Part shown: in pieces, positions 51,088 through 64,000 of the stretch
How the letters are laid out: each line of letters begins with the position of its first letter
Position numbering within the stretch: the first letter of the stretch is position 1
Source of the DNA: Panulirus ornatus
Lineage: Eukaryota > Arthropoda > Malacostraca > Decapoda > Palinuridae
Assembly (NCBI RefSeq): GCF_036320965.1
Contig: NC_092249.1
Coordinates: 9,468,020 to 9,532,019 of the forward strand
Direction of reading: 5' to 3'
Length of the DNA: 64,000 nt
The notes under the pieces: generated by a model
The model's input: only the letters and a program-made list of their open reading frames with translations
Databases searched by the model: none
Told to the model about the DNA's origin: nothing
Made by a program: the position numbers and the translations under genes

Positions 51088-53900
51088 TGCTTTGTCGTTG
51101 TGTCCCGCGTTTGCGAGGTAGCGCAAGGAAACAGACGAAAGAAATGAACCAACCCACCCCATACACATGTATATACATACGTCCACACACGCAAATATAC
51201 ATACCTACACAGCTTTCCATGGTTTACCCTAGACACTTCACATGCCCTGATTCAATCCACTGACAGCACGTCAACCCCGGTATACCACATCGATCCAATT
51301 CACTCTGTTCCTTGCCCTCATTACACCCTCCTGCATGTTCAGGCCTCAATCACACAAAATCTTTTTCACTCCATCTTTCCACCTCCAATTTGGTCTCCCA
51401 CTTCTCCTCGTTCCCTCCACCTCCGACACATATATCCTCTTGGTCAATCTTTCCTCACTCATTCTCTCCATGTGCCCAAACCATTTCATAACACCCTCTT
51501 CCGCTCTCTCAACCACGCTCTTTTTATTTCCACACATTTCTCTTACCCTTACTTTACTTACTCGATCAAACCACCTCACACCACACATTGTCCTCAAACA
51601 TCTCATTTCCAGCACATCCACCCTCCTGCGCACAACTCTATCCATAGCACACGCCTCGCAACCATACAACATTGTTGGAACCACTATTCCCTCAAACATA
51701 CCCATTTTTGCTTTCCGAGATAATGTTCTCGACTTCCACACATTCTTCAAGGCTTCCACGATTTTCGCTCCCTCCCCCACCCTATGATCCACTTCCGCTT
51801 CCATGGTTCCATCCGCTGCCAGATCCACTCCCAGATATCTGAAACACTTTACTTACTCCAGTTTTTCTCCATTCAAACTTACCTCCCAATTGACTTGACC
51901 CTCAACCCAGTATGTACCTAATTACCTTGCTCTTATTCACATTTACTCTTAACTTTCTTCTTTCACACACTTTACCAAACTCAGTCACCAGCTTCTGCAA
52001 TTTCTCACGTGAATCAGCCACCGGCGCTGTATCATCAGCGAACAACAACTGACTCACTTCGCAAGCTCTCTCATCCCCAACAGACTTCATACTTGCCCCT
52101 CTTTCCAAAACTCTTGCATTCACCTCCCTAACAACCCCATCCATAAACAAATTAAACAACCATGGAGACATCAAACACCCCTGCCGCAAACCTACATTCA
52201 CTGAGAACCAATCACTTTCCTCTCTTCCTACACGTACACATGCCTTACATACTCGATAAAAACTTTTCACTGATTCTAACAACTTGCGTCCCACACCATA
52301 TATTCTTAATACCTTCCACAGAGCATATCTATCAACTCTATCATATGCCTTCTCCAGATCCATAAATGCTACATACAAATCCCTTTGCTTTTCTAAGTAT
52401 TTCTCACATACATTCTTCAAAGCAAACACCTGATCCACACATCCTCTACCACTTCTGAAACCACACTGCTCTTCCCCAATCTGATGCTCTGTACATGCCT
52501 TCACCCTCTCAATCAATACCCTCCCATATAATTTACCAGGAATACTCAACAAACTTATACCTCTGTAATTTGAGCACTCATTCTTATCCCCTTTGCTTTT
52601 GTACAATGTCACTATGCACGCATTCCGCCAATCCTCAGGCACCTACATTACATTAAATAACCTTACCAACCAGTCAATAATACAGTCACCCCCTTTTTTA
52701 ATAAATTCCACTGCAATACCATCCAAACCTGCTGCCTTGCCGGCTTTCATCTTCCGCAAAGCTTTTACTACCTCTTCTCTGTTTACCAAATCATTTTCCC
52801 TAACCCTCTCACTTTGCACACCACCTCGACCAAAACACCCTATATCTGCCACTCTATCATCAAACACATTCAACAAACCTTCAAAATACTCACTCCATCT
52901 CCTTCTCACATCACCACTACTTGTTATCACCTCCCCATTTGCGCCCTTCACTGAAGTTCCCATTTTCTCCCTTGTCTTACGCACTTTATTTACCTCCTTC
53001 CAGAACATCTTTTTATTCTCCCTAAAATTTTAATGATACTCCCTCACCCCAACTCTCATTTGCCCTCTTTTTCACCTCTTGCACCTTTCTCTTGACCTCC
53101 TGTCTCTTTCTTTTATACATCTCCCACTCAGTTGCATTTTTTCCCTACAAAAATCGTCCAAATGCGTCTCTCTACTCTTTCACTAATAATCTTACTTCTT
53201 CATCCCCCCACTCACTACCCTTTCAAATCAACCCACCTCCCACTCTTCTCATGCCACAAGCATCTTCTGCGCAATCCATCACTGACTCCCTAAATACATC
53301 CCATTCCTCCCCCACTCCCCTTACTTCCATTGTTCTCACCTTTTTCCATTCTGTACTCAGTCTCTCCTGGTACTTCCTCACACAAGTCTCCTTCCCAAGC
53401 TCACTTACTCTCACCACCCTCTTCACCCCAACATTCACTCTTCTTTTCTGAAAACCATACAAATCTTCACCTTAGCCTCCAGAAGATAATGATCAGACAT
53501 CCCTCCAGTGCACCTCTCAGCACATTAACATCCAAAAGTCTCTGTTTCGCGCGCCTGTCAATTAACACGTAATACAATAACGCTCTCTGGCCATTTTTCC
53601 TACTTACATACGTATACTTATGTATATCTCGCTTTTTAAACCAGGTATTTCCAATCACCAGTCCTTTTTTCAGCACATAAATCTACAAGCTCTTCACCAT
53701 TTACATTTACAACAATGAACACCCCATGTATACCAATTATTCCCTCAACTGCCACATTACTCACCTTTGCATTCAAATCACCCATCACTATTACCCGGTT
53801 CGTGCATCAAAACCACTAACACATCATTCAGCTGCTCCCAAAACACTTGCCTCTCATGATCTTTCTTCTCATGCCCAGGTGCATATGCACCAATAATCAC
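51088..53900 (-). mobile_element. LINE copy L22, decayed, cut by assembly gap
   Basis: Minus-strand copy from the 3' hairpin to the endonuclease (VIIGAYAPGHEKK), where the N gap starts. Coding blocks are separated by stops and shifts near 51,346 (CGG to TGA), 51,855, 51,902, 52,642, 53,033, 53,165, 53,222 and 53,465. The missing N terminus and 5' UTR (about 480 bp expected) may lie in the gap. Confidence 0.9.
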
Positions 53901-54000
53901 NNNNNNNNNNNNNNNNNNNNNNNNNNNNNNNNNNNNNNNNNNNNNNNNNNNNNNNNNNNNNNNNNNNNNNNNNNNNNNNNNNNNNNNNNNNNNNNNNNNN
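53901..54000. other. Assembly gap, 100 N
   Basis: Exactly 100 N, the conventional size for a gap of unknown length. It falls between LINE L22 and an (AG)n tract, so continuity across it is not shown by sequence. Confidence 0.99.

Positions 54001-54075
<75 letters not shown>
54001..54075. repeat. (AG)n microsatellite
   Basis: About 37 AG units directly after the gap. Confidence 0.97.
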
Positions 54076-54079
<4 letters not shown>

Positions 54080-54159
54080 CTGCCACATTCTAATAGATTG
54101 TCCAGAGACGTGAATAGAAATGAATATTCTTCTCCATCGAAAGGAACTAGGGATAAGGT

Positions 54160-54452
54160 CTCCAGTCGACCCCACCATACGTCCAATAGGAGACCAAGAC
54201 CTTCGTCCAATAGGAGGCCAAGTCCACTGTTCAACAGGAAGACAAGACCGTCGTCCAACAAGAAGCCAAAACCGTCGTCCAATAGGAATCCAAGACCACA
54301 GTCCAACAGGAGGCGAAGATCTTCGTCCAGTAGGAGATCAAGACCTTCGTCCAATCTGAGGCCAAAACCAGTGTCCAGCAGGAGGCCAAGACGTGTCCAA
54401 CAGGCCAAAATCGTCGTCTAATAGGAGGCCCAGATCTTCATCGAACAAAGAC
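54160..54452. repeat. 24-bp minisatellite, about 12 units
   Basis: Units of the form GTCCAATAGGAGGCCAAGAC plus CTTC or GTCG, spaced 24 bp where regular (54,181, 54,205). The period keeps frames open, giving an artificial Arg/Ser/Pro-rich reading (SSNRRPRP). Confidence 0.88.
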
Positions 54453-54743
54453 TGAGATCTCCGACGAACAGAAGGCCCTAAGAAGCCGCTCCACACACTT
54501 CAACCTTCTGACCTTCAGGAAATAACAGAAGTGATGGCTGAAACAGGTGGTTAAGGAGGTCGTGCTTCTAGTCTTGACCCTTGCGAACACCTTACCTTCC
54601 CTTATCCTTATCAACCTCCTTCACTCCATATGTTCACTTGGCTTCACCACGTTACATTGTTCCCTCCTTTATTTACCGTCTCTTTGATTCTCTTTATCTT
54701 CCTCCCTCACCTCGTCTCCTCCACCCTAAGTCTCATTACATTC

Positions 54744-54750
<7 letters not shown>
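54453..54750. other. Spacer, no gene recognised
   Basis: Pyrimidine-rich towards the CT tract. No motif recognised. Confidence 0.4.

Positions 54751-54828
<78 letters not shown>
54751..54828. repeat. (CT)n microsatellite
   Basis: About 38 CT units. Confidence 0.97.
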
Positions 54829-54830
<2 letters not shown>

Positions 54831-55001
54831 GATGGCACAGGTGGAAACGAATAAGATTTTTTTTCTGGGGTCCCCGAGACCTGAAAACTTTCCTTCTCTT
54901 CTCTGAAATCTATACTGTGTTCCCCTCCCTTCCCTGCACCACGGAAAACTCTCCATCTGAGAGTTTTATAAAATCTCGAACTATCAGACCATCAAGTTCT
55001 A

Positions 55002-55002
55002 C

Positions 55003-55046
<44 letters not shown>
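55002..55046. repeat. (CA)n microsatellite
   Basis: About 22 CA units. Confidence 0.95.
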
Positions 55047-55048
<2 letters not shown>

Positions 55049-55319
55049 AGCCAACGCCCCCGTGGGTAGCTGGGTTCTCCAGCGGGGTACACCCATCCCC
55101 CCTTTTCTTACCCCTCAGCTTCGCGCGCCACAAATAAAATTTAAAAGTCGAATGGTTCGGGATTTCTTTAAGATTTGCGATGAAGCAGTAGAGACGGATC
55201 GAACCTTTTCAATGCAAGAGGCGGCCTCCACTGAAGGGTTGAGTGGATGAAAGAAACGCTTCCGGCAATCAAAGAAAAGATAGGAACTTTGACGGCCTCC
55301 TGTGTGTCCCGCACCGCCA

Positions 55320-55560
55320 TCTTGATGTGATGGGAGGTTAACGAAGGTTGGGAGGAGGTCAACGAAGACGGAGATAAGGAGGCCATTCACAAAGATGGGA
55401 AAGAGATTAAGGGATATGGGAGGTGATGAACGGCGATGGAGAAGAGATTAACGAAGATGGGAATGTGACTTAAGGAGTTAGAGAGTAGGTTAACGAACGT
55501 AGGGAGGAGATCAATGATGGTAGCATGGAGATTGTACGGATTAACAAAGTTTGGGAGATG
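55320..55560. repeat. Degenerate purine-rich tandem repeat
   Basis: Recurrent GATTAACGAAGATGGGA, GGTTAACGAAGGTTGGGAGG and GGTTAACGAACGTAGGGAGG, roughly every 30 bp. Units are strongly diverged. Confidence 0.5.
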
Positions 55561-55589
55561 ATTAAAGAAGGTGGGTAAGGTAGAACGGA

Positions 55590-55705
55590 GATGGGGCTGA
55601 TATAGAAGACGGGGAGAGGAAGATAGGGACTGATATAGAAGCTGGGAGAGGAAGATTGGGACTGACAGAGAAGCTACGAAAAGGAAAATAAAGGCTGATA
55701 TAAAA
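55590..55705. repeat. Tandem repeat, period about 32 bp, three to four units
   Basis: Units built on GGGACTGATATAGAAGCTGG and GAGAGGAAGAT. Confidence 0.7.
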
Positions 55706-57424
55706 ACAGCAAAAAAAGAATGACAAAACACAGTGACTGAAATATACAGAGGAGAATGGCAAACTCAGAGTGAAGGTGTGTTGGTGAAGATGAAGGGTAA
55801 ATGAGGAAAAGAAAGTGAGATGAACCTGAGAAGGGAAGATAAGTGAGAGAGAAAGTTTAAGTCATTAGGACAGAATGAGGAAGAAAATGAGGCATGAACG
55901 CAACATATGATTTAAACATACTTCAGCTACCATTCGGATGTTTCGTAAAAGAAAATTTGATCCAGAAATATCCTACCTACTGTAATTTAAACGTAATGAT
56001 TTTAAATCATATTGATTTAGGGCTTTTGAGAATATATGTAGATATATGCATCTAGTTGGCCTGCATCGTACGTCACGCCTTGACGCTGGCGCGGGGCTGC
56101 TGTCAGTCCCCGTGCCGAGAGTGTCGTACGGTCCTCACGGCATAATACCTGTGTCCTTTTGTTTTCACGACATTATTTCAACTGAAAGTTTAATTACGTA
56201 TTTTTTGCTCCATTACCTTTGCGATGTAACTTTCTTATTCAAAATGATATTAAGAGATGAATGCTAATAAGATAAAGAAAATGAGCCATTGTGCATGAGA
56301 TATGAAAGGAAGTATATAAGAGTACATGAGAGGGACAGATAACGGAAAGGCCTGATGATTAACAACAAATATATCTGCGGGAGGACAGTGATAGTATTGG
56401 AAATTCGTAATCTACGTAGAAACAGGATAGTAAAGCAACTGGCTGCATTTCATCCACCATTCTCTCCGGCACATAAACAGGGAATGTTATAACTATCAGG
56501 GAACGCCGTAAAGTATAAACAAATATACTGACATGGGAATCTTATTGGAAAGTGTATATGTGCAGTACATTCTGTTCCAATGTCGTTGGCCAAATAATCA
56601 AGAAGGGTTTCTCAAATATCAGTGGGTAAAAGACATTGAAATTCGCGCGTATCATATTTGTCCCCCTAAACAGGATTATCTGCTGATAGTTTGTATCACT
56701 GAATAAGCTATGTAACCTTGACTTAAATGTACTGATAGCCATCGCCTTGATGAGACAGGATTAGTTTATTTCTGCAGTCTGTGCTTTTACAGCTGAAAGA
56801 CAGGTAATTTGGAATGATGAGATAAAGCCGATGGTACAGAGTAAGGAAAAGTATTGGAAGAGAGAAGCAAAGATGATCTGTAAGATGGCACACAGTAAAT
56901 ACTATGTGTGAGGGTAGGATGAAATCGCTGACGGAAAATGGAGCGAAAGAAGAAATAATACAACGAGAAAATACGAATGGGGGAAAAAACGACTGAAGTA
57001 TGGGAACCAAAGCGGAACAGGGAACAAGAGATTAATATATAGGTAGCAGGCAAGGAAGGGGAGTCTTAAGGGGAAACATGATAAAAGATAGGTATATCAG
57101 TGAGACAGTATCGCAACCCTTATGGCAGAAAAGTGAAATGGGATAAAAGACAGTGAAATACAAGGGAAAAACGAATTATCTTTTGGGAGGGATGGAACAG
57201 AACAAAGATAAGAACAGACAAAAAGATGATATGAATGCTGGGGATTTCACCGTCAAGAAAGTGAAGAAATGAAAAAAAGAGAAGGCATTATTGTGTTATT
57301 CAGGCCACTGAATGTTGAGATAAGTGAGGAATGGCGATGAGAGAAACCAAAGTGGAAAACATCCACTTAGAGACCAGTTTCTATAGGGAAAAAGATAGAT
57401 ACCAGTTTGTATACGAACTTTAGT
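55706..57424. other. Spacer, no gene recognised
   Basis: Purine-biased in parts. No repeat family, RNA gene or convincing exon recognised. Confidence 0.4.
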
Positions 57425-57566
57425 GATCAGGATAACGGTTAGCGTTGCTGACCGTGACCCATTCACAGGCCGCCCTGGGTCAAGCGTATAGCGTCACCCG
57501 GTCCACAGTCAACCCAGCTGTTCGTCCTCCTCCCCAAGGAGTTGATCGATGAAATGGGTACCTGGC

Positions 57567-57568
<2 letters not shown>
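57425..57568 (+). mobile_element. Degenerate tRNA-type SINE
   Basis: Starts with an A-box-like ATAACGGTTAGCGTTGCTGA and has a B-box-like CTGGGTCAAGC. It continues with CCCAGCTGTTCGTCC and ATGAAATGGGTACCTGGC, a layout I associate with tRNA-derived SINEs of decapods, and ends at an (AG)n tract. It is a different family from the SINE at 31 and 42 kb. Confidence 0.55.

Positions 57569-57612
<44 letters not shown>
57569..57612. repeat. (AG)n microsatellite
   Basis: About 20 AG units forming the tail of the degenerate SINE. Confidence 0.93.
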
Positions 57613-57614
<2 letters not shown>

Positions 57615-57826
57615 AGCACCAAACCAGCGAAGAAACGGGTTTCAGAAGAAAGAGATGATGAACAGGAGGAAGTTAAAAGATAGGACAGAATAAGACCAAG
57701 CACATGAGGGAAAAGATGATATGTGGAGATGGAAGAAGGAAGAGGGGTCCTCGGGGCAAATGATGTTGGAGGTCAGACAAAGATGAAAATATAATAACTG
57801 ACGAAGCACGATTAGAATCTGGTAGT

Positions 57827-57827
<1 letters not shown>

Positions 57828-57921
<94 letters not shown>
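57828..57921. repeat. (AG)n microsatellite
   Basis: About 46 AG units. Confidence 0.97.
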
Positions 57922-58585
57922 GGAAAAATACTCTCAGAAGAGAGAGTGTAAAAGAAGGTGAGACTACAAGATATATAGTTCAGGGAAGTCAGCTTTAAAG
58001 TTATAATTAGAAATAAATTTGATAAGGAATGAGCAAGACCTAAGATTTCTTGCTCGATAATTAAAGCAAACCCAAGAGGAATGGCTTATAATCACTAAAA
58101 ATAATGTATAGATAAATAAAAAAGAAGACAATATAAAAGAAAACGAAAGAGAATTAGTTGGGAAAAATGGGCTAGACAATTATATAGATGGCAGAAAAAT
58201 TAGGCTTTTTGGACTCTACTGTGGAGGAAAAAAGAGACTGACACATCAGTATGAGGCTCAAAAAAAAGGAGATAATTAGAAACACGACGAAAGAGTGAGA
58301 ATAAAGGAAGAGAAAGAACACAGTGGAAAGGGAGACTTGATAATTAAGAAGGATCAGAGAGGTATTAAGAAGTACGGTGGATGGGGGAAGATTAACAGAA
58401 AAATGAGGGACAGTGGTAAAGAGGAGTGTGATAAGGGAATGTGCTCGAGATCTCATGAAAAGTACGTGGCAGAAAGCTCAGACTCGAGATATTCCTTAAG
58501 ATTAGAAAGTTCAGAATCAAAACTACTGCTCGAGTTTGGAAAGCTCAGAAAGAAAATGTGCCACGAGTTGATGGCATGTGGGAAA
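57922..58585. other. Spacer, no gene recognised
   Basis: Purine-rich sequence. An open frame at 58,295-58,594 is Lys/Glu/Ser-rich without a recognisable domain, and I do not call it. Confidence 0.4.
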
Positions 58586-58785
58586 GCCAGATAACAAGAG
58601 GACCTGATGGCCTGTGACGTGCTTATCTGCTGGAGGATATGGGATAAGATAGAGAAGCCAGATAACAGAAGACCTGATGGTCTATGACGAGGATATTTGC
58701 AGGAAGACATGGAAGTACATGGGTAACAAAGATAACAGAAGACCCAATGGTCTATGACGAAGCTTACCTCATCTGCTAAAGAAAA
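58586..58785 (+). repeat. Minisatellite of about 71 bp, 2.7 units
   Basis: AGATAACA starts at about 58,589, 58,660 and 58,730. Units read AGATAACAGAAGACCTGATG, GTCTATGACGAGGATAT and GGAAGACATGGAAGTACATG. Units on the opposite strand recur at 62,700-62,852. Confidence 0.8.
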
Positions 58786-58790
58786 TGAGG

Positions 58791-58794
<4 letters not shown>

Positions 58795-58827
<33 letters not shown>

Positions 58828-58836
58828 CTTGTGTGT
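58795..58836. repeat. (TG)n microsatellite
   Basis: About 18 TG units, slightly interrupted. Confidence 0.9.
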
Positions 58837-59329
58837 ATCATATATCACAAAATATCTTTCAAAACATCCTTTTCTATTTCTCTTAGTTTTGGAAACTTGG
58901 TTCCCAGTGAATCTTGCAGACAAATCCAGCATATAATCAAGAAGATGATTATCTATAACTTATGATTTTCGTAAGTGTTAGTCTTAGGTGAAGACCAATA
59001 TTTCCCGACCATGTAGATCCTCTCTATTGAGTGGCCAGCGCGAGTTTACTCGGTAAGAATCCACTAGTTATGTGTTAGTTCATCAGTGGTTTTGGAACTC
59101 GTCAGCCAGTTGTCTTGGGCCATTTTTCACGACCTCCCCTCAGCTCATATCCTCATTGCTCTATAGTGAAGCACATCCGCGACTCTCTGTTGATATCCAC
59201 TGTCAGTCAGGGTCGTTCTTTGTCTTTCCTCTTCTCTCGCGTGGTAGTGTTGTCCTATACGCACTTGTCATCATTGTCATGTGTTCTCGTCTTCCTGAAA
59301 TCACGTGGGATTCTTGAGGTATTACGAAG
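58837..59329. other. Spacer, no gene recognised
   Basis: Non-repetitive sequence without a recognised feature. Confidence 0.4.
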
Positions 59330-59735
59330 CTCTCTCCACCTTCTTCAGCTCCCTTAGGACCCTAGTACAGTGTTCAGAGGCTCCACCCACCTTCTTTAGC
59401 TCCTGCAGGACTCCAGTACAGTGTTCACAGGCTCTATCTACCTTCCTTTGCCCCCAGGACCCCAGTACTGTGTTCACAGGCTCTCCCCACCTTCCTTAGC
59501 TCCTCCAGGACCCCAGTACAGTGTTCACAGGCTCTCCCCACCTTCCTTAGCTCCTCCAGGACCCCAGTACAGTGTTCACAGGCTCTCCCCTCCTTCCTTA
59601 ACTCCTCAAGGACCACAGTACAGAGTTCACAGGCTCTCCCCACTTCCCTTAGCTTCCCCAGGACCCCAACTCAGAGTTTACAGGATCCAACAACCTTCGT
59701 TGGCGCCCCCGGGACCCTAGCTCAGTATTCACAGG
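59330..59735. repeat. 51-bp minisatellite, about 8 units
   Basis: Units of CCTCCAGGACCCCAGTACAG, TGTTCACAGGCTCTCCCCAC and CTTCCTTAGCT. The central units are nearly identical and the outer ones diverged. The period of 51 keeps frames open, which explains the long proline-rich reading. Confidence 0.92.
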
Positions 59736-59849
59736 ATCCAACACCCTTAGCTTGTGTGGAATTGTGTTTCTCCTAAGTTAATCTGATTTTCTTCCTTTTA
59801 TCTTGTTTGTTGATTTCTGCTTCGGAGATGTATGGAGAGTTATTTTAAT

Positions 59850-59969
<120 letters not shown>

Positions 59970-60087
59970 CCCATCTTTCTCAGCAGCTTCCTCTCCCCAT
60001 CTCTCTTTCATCCAGGCAGCTGTATGCTACCCACGCCAACATCCACGTTAGATAAACCCACCCACGAACATATCCAGGCTCCAGGAG

Positions 60088-60180
60088 TGACCACACACAC
60101 ACTCACACACACATACGCACCCACCCGCACGCCCACCCTCACACCCACCCACACTTAGACCCACTTTCACACACACCCAA
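60088..60180. repeat. CA/CCCA-rich low-complexity stretch
   Basis: ACACACACACTCACACACAC and CACCCACCCGCACGCCCACC type sequence. Confidence 0.75.
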
Positions 60181-60709
60181 CAAGAGGAACCCTGACCATT
60201 ATCTCCATCATGTCAGACAAATATTCCAATTTCCATATTGGCAGCTCCTACCACAGTTGACCCTCTTCTTCCCCCAGCCCCCCTGCCAATATATGGCCTG
60301 GTGGTCTATATACCAGATTATAACCCACGTCAATCGCACTACTCGTCAAATACTTGACCACCTAAAATCAATCCAACACGTCAATTTCCTTCAACCATTC
60401 CCACGTATGTCACACCTCCATTCGCATCCTTCCCGACTATTGAGAATGCCATTAACTGCTCTGATTGACCCTATTCGTGTATATACAGGACAATAACCCA
60501 TTACTCTTTAGTATCCACAGGGACTAATATATGGGCTTTCGTGAGGGGGAGAGGGCATCTTTCGTGAGGCTAATCGATCTCAAAGTGATGTTTCGTATAG
60601 AGACTCACTGAATGTACCTATTCTAAGGCAGCGTTGAAGAAAAGATATAACACTTTAGATATCTACAGTTAGATCGTGTTGTTTCTGGGTCAGAATTCAT
60701 CGAATTAAC
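60181..60709. other. Spacer, no gene recognised
   Basis: No motif recognised. Confidence 0.4.
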
Positions 60710-60965
60710 CTTTGAGGGAGACAGTCCTACCCTTGAGCACGATAGTACTGCCCGTGAATAAGACAGCACGACCCTTGAGCAAGACAGTGTGATCCTTAAG
60801 GACGAATGTGCGTCCCCTTGACCAAGACGGAACGTACCTTGACCAAGAAAGTACGACCCTTGAACAAGACGGTACGATCCTTGAGCATGATGACACAACC
60901 CTTCAGCTAGACGGTGCGATCCATCAGCAAGGAGAGTCGACTCTTGAATATGACGACCCGGGTTT
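60710..60965. repeat. Minisatellite of about 21 bp, about 12 units
   Basis: Diverged units such as GTACGACCCTTGAACAAGAC and GTACGATCCTTGAGCATGAT, spaced 21-23 bp. An open frame reads a heptad of the TTLEQDG type, a by-product of the period. Confidence 0.82.
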
Positions 60966-62699
<1,734 letters not shown>

Positions 62700-62852
62700 A
62701 AGATTATGTCCACACATAACCTCGTCATGGGCCATCAGGCTGCCTGTTGTCTCTCCTTCCCACATGCTCGCATGCGCTCTGGCAGATAACCTCGTCATAG
62801 ACCATCATATCCCCTGTTATCTGTCTTGCCCACGTACTTCCATGTACTGTAC
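62700..62852 (-). repeat. Minisatellite of about 70 bp, about 2 units, inverted relative to 58,586
   Basis: On the minus strand it reads GGTCTATGACGAGGTTATCT, ACATGGAAGTACGTGGGCAA and AGATAACAGG, matching the 58,586-58,785 units. AGATAACC or ATAACC starts lie about 69 bp apart (62,715 and 62,784). Confidence 0.75.
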
Positions 62853-62928
62853 ATGGTTCCGTCTCTGGTCAGCTCTGTGGCTAAGGTTATGGAGCTCTTG
62901 TCTTCCACAATACACTGTCTCTTGCCTC

Positions 62929-62932
<4 letters not shown>

Positions 62933-63021
<89 letters not shown>
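62933..63021. repeat. (AG)n microsatellite
   Basis: About 44 AG units. Confidence 0.97.
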
Positions 63022-63023
<2 letters not shown>

Positions 63024-64000
63024 CCTGAATACACACCATCTCCGAAAGAATTAACTAATATGGCTGTCGTAACAGGACTGGATTTAATTTGTCCATTATT
63101 TCGTACTCGTCTCCATATCTGGACTGAGACATGGAGTTGATTCCTTCCCCAGTGGGATTATTTGCTCCTTAGCAAAAGGAACATGACACTAGGTATGAGG
63201 GGGTTGAAATGGGGAAATGTTATGAGGCGGTGGAGATGAGGAAATGTAGTGAATATTTCCTGCCTTTTTACCGTTTTATGTTTCCTTGTGAAAGTCTTGA
63301 GTCTGAGTTTCATGTAGGGTTACCAAACAGTCAGTGGACGAGATGATGGTTCCCGTCACTGCCCGTACTTGATTCGTGATTTAATGGTTATTGTAACCAA
63401 CCGATGCTGTATGTACGTGATGGTAGTTGAAGACTAAGGCGGGTGTGATCCAGGCCTGTCCCCATGTGTGGCTTTCGAGTTGTTTAGGAAAGGAACTTGA
63501 CGTGTTTGCTGATGGAGGTAACCATGAAGTCTTTCGACAACACATGAGACAAGGAAAGCTCAACTGGGTGTGATAGCAGCTTTGTTGGGAGTACTGTGCT
63601 GTTGGCGAAAGACAAGACGAAGAGTATGGCTGGTTGAATCGCGTGATTGGCTGAAGACGAAGAGCATAACTGGTCGAATCACCAATCATGGTTGGTGACT
63701 GGACCAGATCAGGAGGGCCCTTGTATAATACGGACAGTAGAGGTCTGTTGCAACGTTGCAAGAACCACCGTGGCCTTGATAGAGGCCAAGCTGGTCCTTC
63801 CATTATGAGGATCCTGACTGCAGGAGGCGTCAGGGTCGCGTGTGACCCGCTAGGAAATAATCTCCCGTAATTGCTCTTTGTTTGTCGGGCTTTCCGAGGG
63901 TGGATTTAATTGGTCCATAGGGGCGGCTTAATCTGTTGACAAGTACCCAGGAGCTCCAGTCGTTTTTTCTGTTTATGGCCAATAATTTGGCTTCGGGATT
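63022..64000. other. Right edge, no gene recognised
   Basis: Between 63,610 and 63,690 a segment with GACGAAGAGnAT(G/A)(G/A)CTGGT, TGAATC occurs twice, about 48 bp apart. Nothing else recognised. Confidence 0.4.

Noticed and set aside
54098..54421. Arg/Ser-rich open frame resembling an SR protein
   Set aside because: Produced by a 24-bp minisatellite; no flanking exon signals.
58295..58594. 99-codon Lys/Glu-rich frame
   Set aside because: The sequence is purine-biased throughout and overlaps the 71-bp minisatellite; nothing supports expression.
59421..59720. Proline-rich open frame of about 100 codons
   Set aside because: Produced by a 51-bp minisatellite whose period is a multiple of three.

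Overview
The window looks like intergenic or intronic DNA from an arthropod nuclear genome, most likely a decapod crustacean. That assignment is an inference from the extreme density of (TA)n and (AG)n microsatellites, a LINE with one APE-endonuclease/reverse-transcriptase ORF, and tRNA-type SINEs. There is no rRNA, no convincing tRNA gene, no CRISPR array and no operon-like organisation. Only one short stretch (42,458-42,796, with a poly(A) signal downstream) resembles a host exon.

The first 54 kb is dominated by one LINE family, present as 22 segments (named L1-L22 here) on both strands. One copy, L19 (43,168-46,463), is intact: a 121-nt 5' UTR, a 997-codon ORF with all APE-endonuclease and RT motifs, a 181-nt 3' UTR and a (TA)n tail. 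Its single ORF, 3.3-kb length, short 3' UTR and microsatellite tail suggest the RTE clade. The other copies are truncated, frameshifted or carry stops. A short module of about 240 bp (M1-M11) has a 5' half that aligns with the LINE's 5' end, and a 3' end that carries the same hairpin and (TA)n tail as the LINE. It looks like a non-autonomous partner. Almost every LINE or module end lies in a (TA)n tract, and pairs often sit tail to tail across one tract, so the family probably targets or creates (TA)n microsatellites.

Layout: 0.3-16.5 kb holds LINE copies L1-L9 and modules M1-M5. A complex repeat block with a 31-bp minisatellite lies at 16.56-18.35 kb and recurs in inverted orientation at 35.45-38.65 kb. 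L10 is at 19.2-20.05 kb, and a 30-bp minisatellite of 39 units at 21.57-22.75 kb. L11 to L15 occupy 23.4-33.2 kb and include a tandem triplet of minus-strand copies (27.2-30.8 kb). A tRNA-type SINE family forms head-body-head arrays at 31.2-31.6 and 41.7-42.4 kb. L16-L22 occupy 39.5-53.9 kb. A 100-N assembly gap lies at 53,901-54,000.

From 54 to 64 kb the repeat landscape changes. No copy of the LINE or the short module and no long (TA)n tract is seen. Instead there are (AG)n/(CT)n and (CA)n tracts and several minisatellites (periods about 21, 24, 32, 51 and 71 bp), plus one degenerate tRNA-type SINE.
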